This document shows, in pieces, positions 15,887 to 24,125 of a stretch of 47,528 nucleotides of DNA. Under the pieces are notes generated by a model, which saw only the letters and a list, made by a program, of their open reading frames with translations, did no database searches and was not told the DNA's origin. Source of the DNA: Clostridia bacterium (lineage in GTDB: Bacteria > Bacillota > Clostridia > Oscillospirales > CAG-272); contig JAFTLJ010000066.1 of assembly GCA_017456005.1 (NCBI GenBank), forward strand, positions 1-47,528. The letters are read 5' to 3'. The translations under genes were made by a program, and so were the position numbers. The first letter of the stretch is position 1; the number at the start of each line of letters is the position of its first letter.

Positions 15887-18523
15887 ATGAGTCTTAAAAT
15901 TTACGACCTTACGGTGAACTACCTCAAAAATCCGTGCGGCATAGACAGCCTGCCTAGATTTTCTTATAAGGTAAGCTCCGATTCTTTTGGCGATAAGCAG
16001 ACAAAACGCCGCATACGCGTGTATTCCGCCAGCGAAATACTCGCAGAAGTAGACCCCGATGTTTGGGACAGCGGCTGGGTGGAGGACGAAGAAAACGTGC
16101 TCATTCCCTACGAGGGCGGCGCGCTTTCCCCTGTTACCAGATATTATTGGTCCGTGGAAATAGAAACGGCGAGCGGCGAAAGAGCCGGATGCTACGGCGC
16201 TACCTTCGTTACGGGCAAGCTCGGCGAGCGCTTCACAGCCAAATGGATAGCCGCAAGGGGCGCAAACAAAAGAACGGTCGGTGCAAACTACCTCCGCAAA
16301 ACATTCGATATATACAAGGACGTAAAAAGAGCCTATCTCACCATCTGCGGCCTTGGCTACTTTGAAAGCTATATAAACGGTGAAAAAACAGGCGACGACC
16401 TGCTTTCCCCCGCTTTTACATCATACGATAAAGAAACGCTCTATATGCAGTACGACGTAGAGCACCTGTTGCGCAAGGGCGAAAACGTTATAGGCGTGGC
16501 GCTGGGCAACGGCTTCTACAACCACTTTACAGAGGCTAACTGGAACTACGACAGCGCAACGTGGCGTAACTTCCCCAAAATGATATGCGAGCTCAAGATA
16601 ACCTATAAGGATGGCAAAACGGAAACCATCGTTTCCGACACGTCGTGGACAAGCTTTGCGCACGGTCCCATAAAAATGACGGGCATACGCAACGGCGAAT
16701 TTTACGATGCACGCCTTGAGCTCGGCAAATGGACAGAGCCCGGCTACGACGACGACGGCTGGGACGAAACCAAGCTCGGCAAATGCCCCGGCGGCATTAT
16801 GCGCGCGCAGGAAATGGAGCCCATACGCGTTTATAAAAAATTCCCCGCAATACGCAAATGGCAGAGCAAAGAGGGCTGGGTATACGATATAGGCCAGAAC
16901 ATTGCCGGCTACGGCGAATTTGTTATCAAGGGCCGCGCGGGCGATAAGGTTACCTTCCGCTATTCCGACGTGCTCGCAGAAGATGGCGTAGAGCTTGATT
17001 TCAAGGCGCTCGGCTGTTTTGTTCACTCCGGCGATTTCCAGACGGACAGATACACCAAAAAGAGCTACAAGCCCGAAAAATGGCACCCCACGTTCGTCTA
17101 CCACGGCTTCCAGTACATCGAGGTGCTCGGCATAGAAGATAAAGATAATGTTCCCGAGCTCGATGAGGTTGTGGGTGTTGCTATCTGCAACGACGTGGGC
17201 GATATAGGCTCCTTCTCCTGCTCCGATGAAATGCTCAATAAACTGCAGCACCTTTGCAGATGGTCCAGCCTTTCCAATTTTGAATCCATACCCACAGACA
17301 ACCCTCACCGCGAGAAAAACGGCTGGACGGGCGACACATCCCTTTCCTGCGAGCAGATGCTCACAAACTTCGGTACTCGCTGCTTCCTTTCCAAATGGAG
17401 CCGCGACCTTGTGGTTTCCCAGCGCCCCGCGGGTCAGATACCCTGTATAGTTCCCTCCCCGGGCTGGGGCTACTCCGGCCTTATGGGCCCCGACTGGTCC
17501 AGCGCGCTTATCACCGTTCCGTGGTATATCTACCTTTACAATAACGATAAAGAGATTCTTCGCCAAAGCTACGAGGCTATAAAGAAAAATATCGATTTCA
17601 CGCTCTCTATGTGCGAGGATTACGTGCCGAACTACGGCACGGGCGACTGGTGCGCCCCCTTCGACGGCCCTGCTATAGGCGTTAATATGGGCTCTTACAA
17701 ATGCCCTGTAGAGGTTACGGACACAGGCTACCTCTACAATGCGGCAAACACTGTTGTAAAGCTTGCGCACATCTTCGGCGAAAAAGAGGACGAAAAATAT
17801 TATAAAAACCTCGCTCTTACCATCCGCCAGGTGTTCAGAAGCAAATTCTTCGATAAAGAAACGTTCACGGTTATGGGCGATTGCCAGACGGCAACGGGCA
17901 CAATGCTCTTCTTCGAGCTTTACGACACGGAAGAAGAAAAGCAGGGCTTGCTCGCGAAGCTTAAAGAGCAGATCGCTGAAAAGGACGATCACCTCGATTT
18001 CGGTGTGCTCGGCTGTAAATTCGTTATGAACGCGCTCGGCTCCTCCGGCAACGGCGATATAGGCACGAAAATGGTGCTCCAGCGCACGTACCCCGGTGTG
18101 GCAGAGTGGATAAACCGCGGCGCCACGACTCTTTGGGAATGCTGGAACGGCGGCGGTTCGCACAACCACCACATGTTCTCCGACCTTTCTTCGTTTATGT
18201 ATAAATACATCGCTGGCATTTCCCCCGACGAGGCTGAGCCCGGCTTCCGCCACGTTATCTTCCGCCCTGCTATAGACAGCGAGCTCACGAGCGCCCGCGC
18301 GAGCCACGAAAGTATGCTCGGCACGGTGCTCTGCGATTGGTCTAAAGATGGCGAGAGCATCTGCGTTAACGTAGAAGTTCCCTTCGGCGCACACGGCACG
18401 CTCTATTTGCCCGAACGCTTTGCGGGCAAAGCAAAATGCGGCGGCACGGTGCTGGAAGCAAAAGTGGAAAACGGTAAAGCGGTTTACGAATTCGTTTCCG
18501 GTAAATATACCGTTGAAGCTTAA
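15887..18523 (+). CDS. GH78 alpha-L-rhamnosidase
   Basis: An 878-residue glycoside hydrolase of family GH78. N-terminal beta-sandwich domains are followed by an (alpha/alpha)6 barrel from about residue 430 and a short C-terminal beta domain. The catalytic region reads Asp-Asn-Pro-His-Arg-Glu-Lys-Asn-Gly-Trp-Thr-Gly-Asp (Glu as general acid), and the later Thr-Leu-Trp-Glu-Cys-Trp-Asn supplies the base. It removes terminal rhamnose from plant flavonoid glycosides, pectin side chains or bacterial polysaccharides. There is no signal peptide, so substrates must be imported. No transporter or rhamnose catabolic gene is adjacent. GC content is high again compared with the preceding island. Confidence 0.96.
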   Translation: MSLKIYDLTVNYLKNPCGIDSLPRFSYKVSSDSFGDKQTKRRIRVYSASEILAEVDPDVWDSGWVEDEENVLIPYEGGALSPVTRYYWSVEIETASGERAGCYGATFVTGKLGERFTAKWIAARGANKRTVGANYLRKTFDIYKDVKRAYLTICGLGYFESYINGEKTGDDLLSPAFTSYDKETLYMQYDVEHLLRKGENVIGVALGNGFYNHFTEANWNYDSATWRNFPKMICELKITYKDGKTETIVSDTSWTSFAHGPIKMTGIRNGEFYDARLELGKWTEPGYDDDGWDETKLGKCPGGIMRAQEMEPIRVYKKFPAIRKWQSKEGWVYDIGQNIAGYGEFVIKGRAGDKVTFRYSDVLAEDGVELDFKALGCFVHSGDFQTDRYTKKSYKPEKWHPTFVYHGFQYIEVLGIEDKDNVPELDEVVGVAICNDVGDIGSFSCSDEMLNKLQHLCRWSSLSNFESIPTDNPHREKNGWTGDTSLSCEQMLTNFGTRCFLSKWSRDLVVSQRPAGQIPCIVPSPGWGYSGLMGPDWSSALITVPWYIYLYNNDKEILRQSYEAIKKNIDFTLSMCEDYVPNYGTGDWCAPFDGPAIGVNMGSYKCPVEVTDTGYLYNAANTVVKLAHIFGEKEDEKYYKNLALTIRQVFRSKFFDKETFTVMGDCQTATGTMLFFELYDTEEEKQGLLAKLKEQIAEKDDHLDFGVLGCKFVMNALGSSGNGDIGTKMVLQRTYPGVAEWINRGATTLWECWNGGGSHNHHMFSDLSSFMYKYIAGISPDEAEPGFRHVIFRPAIDSELTSARASHESMLGTVLCDWSKDGESICVNVEVPFGAHGTLYLPERFAGKAKCGGTVLEAKVENGKAVYEFVSGKYTVEA

Positions 18524-18559
18524 ATACGGAATTAAACCAAAGATACTAAAATAAAAAGA

Positions 18560-18591
18560 TTTAAAGGGAGGTGTAAAATCCTCCCTTTAAA
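18560..18591 (+). promoter_or_regulatory. Hairpin with anti-Shine-Dalgarno arm
   Basis: TTTAAAGGGAGG (18560-18571) pairs with CCTCCCTTTAAA (18580-18591). No T run follows, so it is a poor terminator. The CCTCCCTTT arm could alternatively pair with AAAGGAGG (18599-18606), the ribosome site of the next gene, giving possible translational control. Confidence 0.5.
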
Positions 18592-18612
18592 AAACAAATA
18601 AAGGAGGTAGGA

Positions 18613-19737
18613 ATGCCGAAAATTTTACATATCGGGGATATCCACCTCGATTCCCCGTTTTCGCTTTTCGACGTGGAAAAATCGCAGGCGAGGCGAAACG
18701 AGCTTCGCGGCACGTTCACGTCTGTTATGATGTATGCCAAAATGAAGGAAGCGGACGTTGTTATAATATCCGGCGACCTTTTCGACAGCGAATTTGTAAC
18801 TAAAGAAACCCTGAATCTGCTTGTTTCGCAGTTTGCCGGGAACCCCGACTGCCGTTTTGTTATAACCCCGGGAAACCACGACCCGGCCACAGCGAAAAGT
18901 GCATACCTCAAAGCGAAATTCCCCGAAAACGTATATATTTTCAAAAGTGAAAGCATAGAAAAGCTTTCCTTCGACGATATCGGTGTGGATATATACGGTT
19001 TTGCGTATACGCAGGAAACTTACGAGCAAAATCCGCTTGAAAAGCCGATAGAAACGGATAAAAGCAAAATAAATATATTAGCCGCGCACGCGGATATAAC
19101 AAACCGAAAAAGTGTATACTGCCCTATGAAAGAGTGGGATTTTGCCGTTAGCGGCTTCGATTACGTAGCGCTCGGGCACATTCACTCGGGCGGTGAAATA
19201 GAAAAAATAGGCGAAACGTATTATGCCTACTGCGGCTGCCCGGAGGGGCGCTCCTTTGACGAATGCGGCGTTAAGGGCGGCATTTTCATAAATGCGGAAA
19301 AGAAGGACGGCGAACTGAAAATAGATTTCGAGCACCCTCGCTTCTGCAAAAAAAGGTATGAAAAAGCCGAGGTAGACGTTTCGGGCACATTAACGCGGGA
19401 GGAAGCTGTTTCGGCGATAAAAAAGGCCGTAACTGAAAACGGCTGGGGGCGCGATACGCTTTTGCGCGTGCACCTTTGCGGTGTGGTTTCCCCCTCTGCC
19501 GATTTCGGCGCAGAAAGTATAACGGCACAGGAAACGGGAGTTTTCTACATAGAGGTGGAAGATTTTACGCGTCCGCTTCTCGATTACGAGGAGCTTAAAA
19601 ATGATATAACCATAAAAGGTGCGATCTTCCGCGAGCTTTTGCCGCGCCTGGAAAGCCGCGACGAGCAGGAGCGTAAGCTCGCCTCTCTCGCGCTGAAATA
19701 TGCCCTTGCGGCGCTCGCAGGCGACGAAATAAAATAA
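18613..19737 (+). CDS. SbcD/YhaO-type metallophosphoesterase
   Basis: A 374-residue calcineurin-like phosphoesterase. The metal-binding motifs are Gly-Asp-Ile-His-Leu-Asp, Ser-Gly-Asp-Leu-Phe-Asp, Gly-Asn-His-Asp and Gly-His-Ile-His-Ser-Gly, in the Mre11/SbcD order. Such proteins are nucleases acting with an SMC-like ATPase in double-strand-break and hairpin processing. The usual partner gene (sbcC or yhaN) is absent here; the next gene is a peptidase. A strong AAGGAGG precedes the ATG. Exact substrate is not known. Confidence 0.88.
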   Translation: MPKILHIGDIHLDSPFSLFDVEKSQARRNELRGTFTSVMMYAKMKEADVVIISGDLFDSEFVTKETLNLLVSQFAGNPDCRFVITPGNHDPATAKSAYLKAKFPENVYIFKSESIEKLSFDDIGVDIYGFAYTQETYEQNPLEKPIETDKSKINILAAHADITNRKSVYCPMKEWDFAVSGFDYVALGHIHSGGEIEKIGETYYAYCGCPEGRSFDECGVKGGIFINAEKKDGELKIDFEHPRFCKKRYEKAEVDVSGTLTREEAVSAIKKAVTENGWGRDTLLRVHLCGVVSPSADFGAESITAQETGVFYIEVEDFTRPLLDYEELKNDITIKGAIFRELLPRLESRDEQERKLASLALKYALAALAGDEIK

Positions 19738-19738
19738 A

Positions 19739-19771
19739 ATGCAGATTGAAGAGTGAAGAATGCAGAATGGA
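19739..19771 (+). repeat. Third copy of the TGCAGAATGAAGAG repeat
   Basis: ATGCAGATTGAAGAGTGAAG and continuation to 19771 match the arrays at 7290-7349 and 11733-11786. Its end supplies the GGAAGG that serves as ribosome site for the peptidase at 19783. Confidence 0.65.
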
Positions 19772-19782
19772 AGGTATTTTTT

Positions 19783-20850
19783 ATGGAAAATAAGGTAAAA
19801 GAATTGCAGGAAAAGCTGCCCTGCGGCACGGAAAGCTTTATTTCGCTCGACGAAAAAACGGTGCTCTACCTAACGGGCTTTACAATGAACGACGGCGCGC
19901 TTTTCGTAACGCGTGACGACGCTGTTTTGTTCGTTGACTTCCGCTATATAGAGGCGGCGAACGAGGAAGCGAAAAACTGCCGTGTGGTCATGCCCGAAAA
20001 GAATTTTTACGAAGAAATTCGTGGAATTATGGCAGAGCGCGGTATAAAAACGCTCGGCTTTGAGGAAAACAAAACCACCGTGGCTCTGCTCGAAAGGCAG
20101 AAGAAGCTTTTGCCCGATGCAGAATTTGTAAAATGCGGCGAAATTATCACAAAAATGGCGGAGATAAAGAGCGAATACGAGCTGGACCTTATCGCGGCGG
20201 CAGAAAGTATAGGCGATGCGGCTTTTGCAGACGTTTTGCCGCGAATAACGCCCGATATGACAGAGATAGACGTGGCGCTGGAGCTTGAGTTTGCCATGCG
20301 CAAGCGCGGCGCACAGGGGCTCTCATTTCCGACGATAAGCGTATCGGGCACGGCATCCAGCCGCCCGCACGGCGAGCCGAGAAACGTGAAGCTGGAGCGT
20401 GGTTTCCTCACTATGGATTTCGGCTGTGTTTACAAAGGGTATTGCTCCGATATGACGCGCACGGTGTGCCTCGGCGCACCCGATGTGGAAATGAAAAATG
20501 TGTACGATACGGTGCTTCGCGCCCAGCTCGCGGCTATAGATTACCTTACCGCGGGCGGCAGAGATGCAGGCGAGGCAGACGCCGCCGCGCGCGACCTTAT
20601 AAACGAGGCGGGATATGCCGGTAAATTCGGCCACAGCCTTGGCCACAGCCTGGGCATTTACATCCACGAAAGCCCGCGCCTTTCCTCCCGTTCATTTGGG
20701 CAGAAGCTTACAACAGGGCACGTATTCTCCGTGGAACCCGGTATATACCTTGAGGGCAGATACGGCGTGAGAATAGAGGATGTTCTCGCTATTCGCGAAA
20801 GCGGTGTAGTGAACTTTACAAAGAGCCCAAAGGAGCTCATCGTAATTTAA
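19783..20850 (+). CDS. M24 family Xaa-Pro peptidase
   Basis: A 355-residue creatinase-fold peptidase. An N-terminal domain of about 125 residues precedes the pita-bread domain. The five metal ligands are visible: Met-Asp-Phe-Gly-Cys and Tyr-Cys-Ser-Asp-Met-Thr-Arg-Thr (two Asp), Gly-His-Ser-Leu-Gly-His-Ser-Leu-Gly-Ile (His), Val-Glu-Pro-Gly-Ile-Tyr (Glu) and Arg-Ile-Glu-Asp (Glu). It should cleave the N-terminal residue before proline. ATG 19783 is preferred over an in-frame ATG at 19753, which lies in the repeat. It sits directly upstream of efp as in many Firmicutes, where such a peptidase often precedes EF-P. Confidence 0.92.
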   Translation: MENKVKELQEKLPCGTESFISLDEKTVLYLTGFTMNDGALFVTRDDAVLFVDFRYIEAANEEAKNCRVVMPEKNFYEEIRGIMAERGIKTLGFEENKTTVALLERQKKLLPDAEFVKCGEIITKMAEIKSEYELDLIAAAESIGDAAFADVLPRITPDMTEIDVALELEFAMRKRGAQGLSFPTISVSGTASSRPHGEPRNVKLERGFLTMDFGCVYKGYCSDMTRTVCLGAPDVEMKNVYDTVLRAQLAAIDYLTAGGRDAGEADAAARDLINEAGYAGKFGHSLGHSLGIYIHESPRLSSRSFGQKLTTGHVFSVEPGIYLEGRYGVRIEDVLAIRESGVVNFTKSPKELIVI

Positions 20851-20860
20851 AAAAGCGAAA

Positions 20861-20884
20861 AAGACCTCGGGAGAGGTCTTTTTT
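20861..20884 (+). terminator. Terminator of the M24 peptidase gene
   Basis: AAGACCTC (20861-20868), loop GGGA, GAGGTCTT (20873-20880), then TTTT, 10 bases after the stop. It separates the peptidase from efp. Confidence 0.9.
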
Positions 20885-20887
20885 ACG

Positions 20888-21307
20888 TCAAAAGTGCTAT
20901 CCACTTTTGGAGGAACAAAAATATTTTATCCGCGCTTTTCTTTGTTTAAAAGAAAAGACGCGGCAAAAGAAGTAAAAAAACGTGCCGTTTTATCGCTTTG
21001 TTTGTGCCATTCTTGGCTTTGCGAGGCGACTGCCGTCACGAATTTTCACTCCGTTCCGTCGCAAAAATTGTGCCGAACCACGTCGCAAGGGTACGGCGTA
21101 CCAACTTGTTATGGTCTGCAAACGCGCTAAGGCGCGCCACTGCTTTGTTTTTTTACGTAGAACCCAACCGCGTGGTTCCACGCAATTTTCCGCAGGAAAA
21201 TCGAGCGTGGGAAGCGGTTCTTGCCGTAGTTTTCAGCTGTACCGAGCGATAAACCTGCAAGGTTTTTGGCTCTTTTTGCAACTTTTTCTCTCAAAGAGAA
21301 AAAGTTG
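20888..21307 (+). repeat. Dispersed hairpin-bounded repeat element, copy A
   Basis: A 420-bp non-coding block that starts with a CAAAAGTG/CACTTTTG hairpin. A second hairpin follows (20931-20962, arms CGCG...CTTTTCTTT and AAAGAAAAG...CGCG), and the block ends with a third (21279-21307, CAACTTTTTCTCT/AGAGAAAAAGTTG). The stretch GCAAAAGAAG...AAAAAAACGTGCCGTTTTATC is shared almost base for base with copy B at 32791-33265. ACCGAGCGATAAACC near the right end is shared with copy C at 29836-30021. Apart from the efp promoter, the gap 20851-21494 holds nothing else. Confidence 0.8.
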
Positions 21308-21404
21308 AACACAATCGAACGGCGCAGCCGTTCGCAAATTCCTTTCTTTTTAAAGGTATATTTTTCTTTCTTAAAGAAAAAATATATAATTTTCCAAAAA
21401 ACTA

Positions 21405-21433
21405 TTGCCTTTTGTGCTTTTTTCGTGTAAAAT
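21405..21433 (+). promoter_or_regulatory. efp promoter
   Basis: TTGCCT (21405-21410), 17 bp, TAAAAT (21428-21433). A second TATAAT overlaps at 21433-21438. It lies about 60 bases upstream of efp. Confidence 0.65.
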
Positions 21434-21494
21434 ATAATAGCATAATAATATTTGCCTATAATTTATAAAATTAAGGCTATTGGAGGTAAAAATT

Positions 21495-22052
21495 ATGGTA
21501 ATAGCAGGCGATTTCAAAAACGGCATCACATTCGAAATGGACGGCAACGTAATGCAGGTTATCGAATTCCAGCACGTTAAACCCGGCAAAGGCGCGGCTT
21601 TCGTTCGTACAAAGCTCAGAAACGTTATTTCCGGCGCTGTAACGGAAAGAACTTTCAACCCTACGGATAAATTCCCCCCCGCAGTAATCGAAAGAAAAGA
21701 AATGCAGTATCTCTACTCCGACGGTGAGCTCTACTACTTCATGGATACGGAAACATACGAACAGGAACCCATTTCCAAAGACATTCTTCCCGAATCCTTC
21801 GAATTTGTAAAAGAAGAAATGCTTTGCAAAATTCTTTCCTACAAAGGCAACGTATTCTCTGTTGAACCCCCCATGTTCGTTGAACTTGAGGTAACTGAAA
21901 CAGAACCCGGCCTTGCAGGCAACACAGCTACAAACACACTTAAACCCGCTACTGTTGAAACAGGCGCAGAAATCAAGGTTCCCCTCTTTATCAACATCGG
22001 TACAAGAATCCGCATCGACACAAGAACAGGCGAATATATCGAACGCGCTTAA
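21495..22052 (+). CDS. efp: Translation elongation factor P
   Basis: A 185-residue EF-P, the standard family length, with the three beta-barrel domains. The tip loop reads His-Val-Lys-Pro-Gly-Lys-Gly-Ala-Ala, with the conserved Lys that enters the peptidyl-transferase centre. The C-terminal signature [16 protein letters not shown] is intact. It rescues ribosomes stalled on polyproline. ATG 21495 is chosen because TGGAGG lies just upstream; the ATG at 21480 overlaps that site. No modification genes for the Lys are nearby. Confidence 0.97.
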   Translation: MVIAGDFKNGITFEMDGNVMQVIEFQHVKPGKGAAFVRTKLRNVISGAVTERTFNPTDKFPPAVIERKEMQYLYSDGELYYFMDTETYEQEPISKDILPESFEFVKEEMLCKILSYKGNVFSVEPPMFVELEVTETEPGLAGNTATNTLKPATVETGAEIKVPLFINIGTRIRIDTRTGEYIERA

Positions 22053-22071
22053 TCTTAAGTCGAGGTGTAGT

Positions 22072-22527
22072 ATGGATATTAAAGAAAAGGTTGCATACAT
22101 CAAGGGCCTTGCAGAAGGGTTAAAGATTGATGAAAACGGCACAAACGGCAAGCTTCTTGCCGCTATCATAGATGTTCTTGGCGATATCGCGGAAGATATT
22201 GAAGATCTTACCGAAAATGCAGAATATCTTGAAAACTACGTTGAAGAGCTCGATGAAGACCTCGGCATGGTCGAAGAAGATCTTTACTGCGGTGAAGAAG
22301 ACTTCGACGAAGAGGATGAAGAAGATGAAGAAGACTTCGACGAAGAATTCGACGAGGAAGAGGAAGACGACGAAGAAATAGTCGTTGTAACCTGCCCTTC
22401 CTGCGGCGACGGCGTTTACCTCGATGATACGATGGATTTCGACGAGATCAAATGCCCCTCCTGCGGCGCTACGTTCAGCTGCGCTTGCGGTGCAGACTGC
22501 GAAAACTGCGAAGGCTGCGGAGAATAA
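22072..22527 (+). CDS. Acidic zinc-ribbon protein (CD1247-like N-terminus)
   Basis: A 151-residue protein in three parts. Residues 1-60 form a helical domain starting Met-Asp-Ile-Lys-Glu-Lys-Val-Ala-Tyr-Ile-Lys-Gly-Leu-Ala-Glu-Gly, like the domain named after Clostridioides CD1247. Residues 60-105 are almost only Asp and Glu. The C-terminus has Cys-Pro-Ser-Cys-Gly twice, a likely zinc ribbon, then a Cys-rich tail. Function is unknown. It follows efp by 19 bases with a GAGGTG site and so shares its operon, an arrangement that hints at a ribosome or RNA-polymerase link. Confidence 0.85.
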   Translation: MDIKEKVAYIKGLAEGLKIDENGTNGKLLAAIIDVLGDIAEDIEDLTENAEYLENYVEELDEDLGMVEEDLYCGEEDFDEEDEEDEEDFDEEFDEEEEDDEEIVVVTCPSCGDGVYLDDTMDFDEIKCPSCGATFSCACGADCENCEGCGE

Positions 22528-22540
22528 AAGACTTTTTATG

Positions 22541-22570
22541 AAGAAGCCGTCGTACGACGGCTTCTTTTGC
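22541..22570 (+). terminator. Terminator of the efp operon
   Basis: A perfect 26-bp palindrome (22541-22566, arm core GAAGCCGTCG) ending in TTCTTTTG, 13 bases after the stop. A small GCCC-TTTC-GGGC hairpin follows at 22568-22579. Confidence 0.88.
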
Positions 22571-22706
22571 CCTTTCGGGCGCAAAAATAAAGCTTTGGCA
22601 CAAAGAAACTGTGAGGGCACACAAAATACTGTGCCGCATGCCGACGCACGGTCCACGGGCGCAAAAACGCTTTTGAGAATATATAAAACGAAACTGCGGT
22701 GAATAA

Positions 22707-23918
22707 ATGAAAAATATAAAAAAATTTATTGTTTTGATACTGGCTTTTGCCGTTTGTGCGGCAATGCTTGCCTCCTGCGGCGGCAAAAAAGACGATGCTG
22801 TTGCAAGGTTTGGCGGCGATAGCTACATATATGCGGAGGATAGCGATTTTTCCGATATTTACAATCTTATCACGTACTATCACAAGCTCGAATCTGCGGG
22901 TGATGAGATAAGCGCCGTGGAATATAATATTATACTGCGCGATGCAGTTAAGTTTACGGTGGAAATGCGCCTTTTGGAGGACGAAGCGGCGCGCAGAGGC
23001 TACCCTGTTGATATGGGTAAGGTAGAAGCGGCGGCGAATGAGGACGAGGCGTTTTTTGAGGCAACGTATAACGGCGGCTTTGCGGCATTCTGCGCCGATT
23101 GGAATTTATCGGAAGATGTTTTTGTAATATTGAATAAATATTATGCTTTGCGCGAAACGGCAAAGAAAAACTTCTTCACCACCCCAGATGTGACCGAGGA
23201 GGAAGCCTTTGCTTACTATGAGGAAAATAAAGAAGATTTTATAAAAAAGCCTCATTTCGAAATAAAAGAGCTTTTTCTACATGTGGCAGACGGAACAAGC
23301 AGAGAAGCTGTTTGTAACGATGCAAACGTTTATATAGCTATGCTTAATGCAGGCAAAACATGGGAAAGTGTATTAGATACAGCTGAAATGAAATATAATC
23401 TTGGAAATGGTATGTATTTTTCCCACTATCTTACAGGTACTGAAATCATCGAAAAAAATGAGATCGAAAATGTAGAAAGCATAAGCTTGCTCAAAAGCCG
23501 AATCGACCAAGAGTTCAAAAATAAATACGGCGTTAATTATAGCGAAATGTTCCCTAACGGATTTGAAGAATATATAAAAACAAACGGTATAACGAAGGAT
23601 TCCGCGACATACAAAAGGGTTTTTGAAGCTCACATAAATTATTGCCGCGAGCTTTACAACGCGGAGGTAAGTTATGCCGTTACCCAAAAATGGAAAACCG
23701 GAAAGTGCTATGAATTCCCCGTTTACCACGGTGGCTTTGAAAGCTACGTTGTGATCTATTTCTCATCCTCAGAGGATGAAGAGGGCGAGCTCTCGTTTGA
23801 GGAAGCGAAAGCGGATATAACAGCGCAGATAGATAACGAGCGCAAGGAAATAAAGTTTGAAGATTTCATTTCCGAAAAAATGGACGAGGCAAAGGTTCAG
23901 ATAAAATACGGAAACTAA
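22707..23918 (+). CDS. Lipoprotein, PrsA/SurA-like peptidyl-prolyl isomerase
   Basis: A 403-residue exported lipoprotein: positively charged start, hydrophobic core, lipobox Leu-Ala-Ser-Cys near residue 24. A helical SurA-N-like domain (about 60-160) is followed by Glu-Ala-Phe-Ala-Tyr-Tyr-Glu-Glu-Asn-Lys-Glu-Asp-Phe and Phe-Glu-Ile-Lys-Glu-Leu-Phe-Leu-His-Val, matching the entry to a parvulin domain. The isomerase core itself is divergent, so it may act as a chaperone only. Likely outer-membrane-leaflet foldase for secreted proteins. The ribosome site is weak. It is probably transcribed alone. Confidence 0.75.
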   Translation: MKNIKKFIVLILAFAVCAAMLASCGGKKDDAVARFGGDSYIYAEDSDFSDIYNLITYYHKLESAGDEISAVEYNIILRDAVKFTVEMRLLEDEAARRGYPVDMGKVEAAANEDEAFFEATYNGGFAAFCADWNLSEDVFVILNKYYALRETAKKNFFTTPDVTEEEAFAYYEENKEDFIKKPHFEIKELFLHVADGTSREAVCNDANVYIAMLNAGKTWESVLDTAEMKYNLGNGMYFSHYLTGTEIIEKNEIENVESISLLKSRIDQEFKNKYGVNYSEMFPNGFEEYIKTNGITKDSATYKRVFEAHINYCRELYNAEVSYAVTQKWKTGKCYEFPVYHGGFESYVVIYFSSSEDEEGELSFEEAKADITAQIDNERKEIKFEDFISEKMDEAKVQIKYGN

Positions 23919-23922
23919 AAAG

Positions 23923-23945
23923 TTTTCCACAATTCATGTGGATAA
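23923..23945. promoter_or_regulatory. Inverted pair of DnaA boxes outside oriC
   Basis: TTTTCCACA (23923-23931) and the perfect consensus TGTGGATAA (23937-23945) face each other across five bases, directly after the lipoprotein stop, 13.8 kb from oriC. Such pairs can titrate or reload DnaA; function here is inferred. Confidence 0.5.
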
Positions 23946-23970
23946 GTAAAGAGAAAATATTCTTCATAAA

Positions 23971-24003
23971 AAAACTCCATCACACAAGTGATGGAGTTTT
24001 TTT
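23971..24003 (+). terminator. Terminator of the PrsA-like lipoprotein gene
   Basis: AAAACTCCATCAC (23971-23983), loop ACAA, GTGATGGAGTTTT (23988-24000), then TTT. Thirteen-bp perfect stem. Confidence 0.9.
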
Positions 24004-24043
24004 ATGACATAGGAAATTGCGCGCGAAGCGGTGCAATTTTGCT

Positions 24044-24121
24044 TGTTCAAAAAAAGTTTTCCTTATGTAAAAATGCCCGAAAATCGGGCATTTTATAGTT
24101 GCCGAAGGCAACTTTTTTACT
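24044..24121. repeat. Double-hairpin repeat, copy 1 (end of rbsK)
   Basis: A 78-bp sequence nearly identical to 38895-38972. It holds two stems, GCCCGA/TCGGGC (ATGCCCGA...) and GTTGCC/GGCAAC, the latter followed by TTTTTT. It lies just beyond the rbsK stop and probably works as a terminator in both directions. Between copies the first stem changes from GCCCGA/TCGGGC to GCTC/GGGGC but still pairs. Confidence 0.8.
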
Positions 24122-24125
24122 TTCT

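Noticed and set aside
16421-18394. Long open frame antisense to the GH78 gene
   Set aside because: The GH78 frame has full family motifs; the antisense product matches nothing recognisable.
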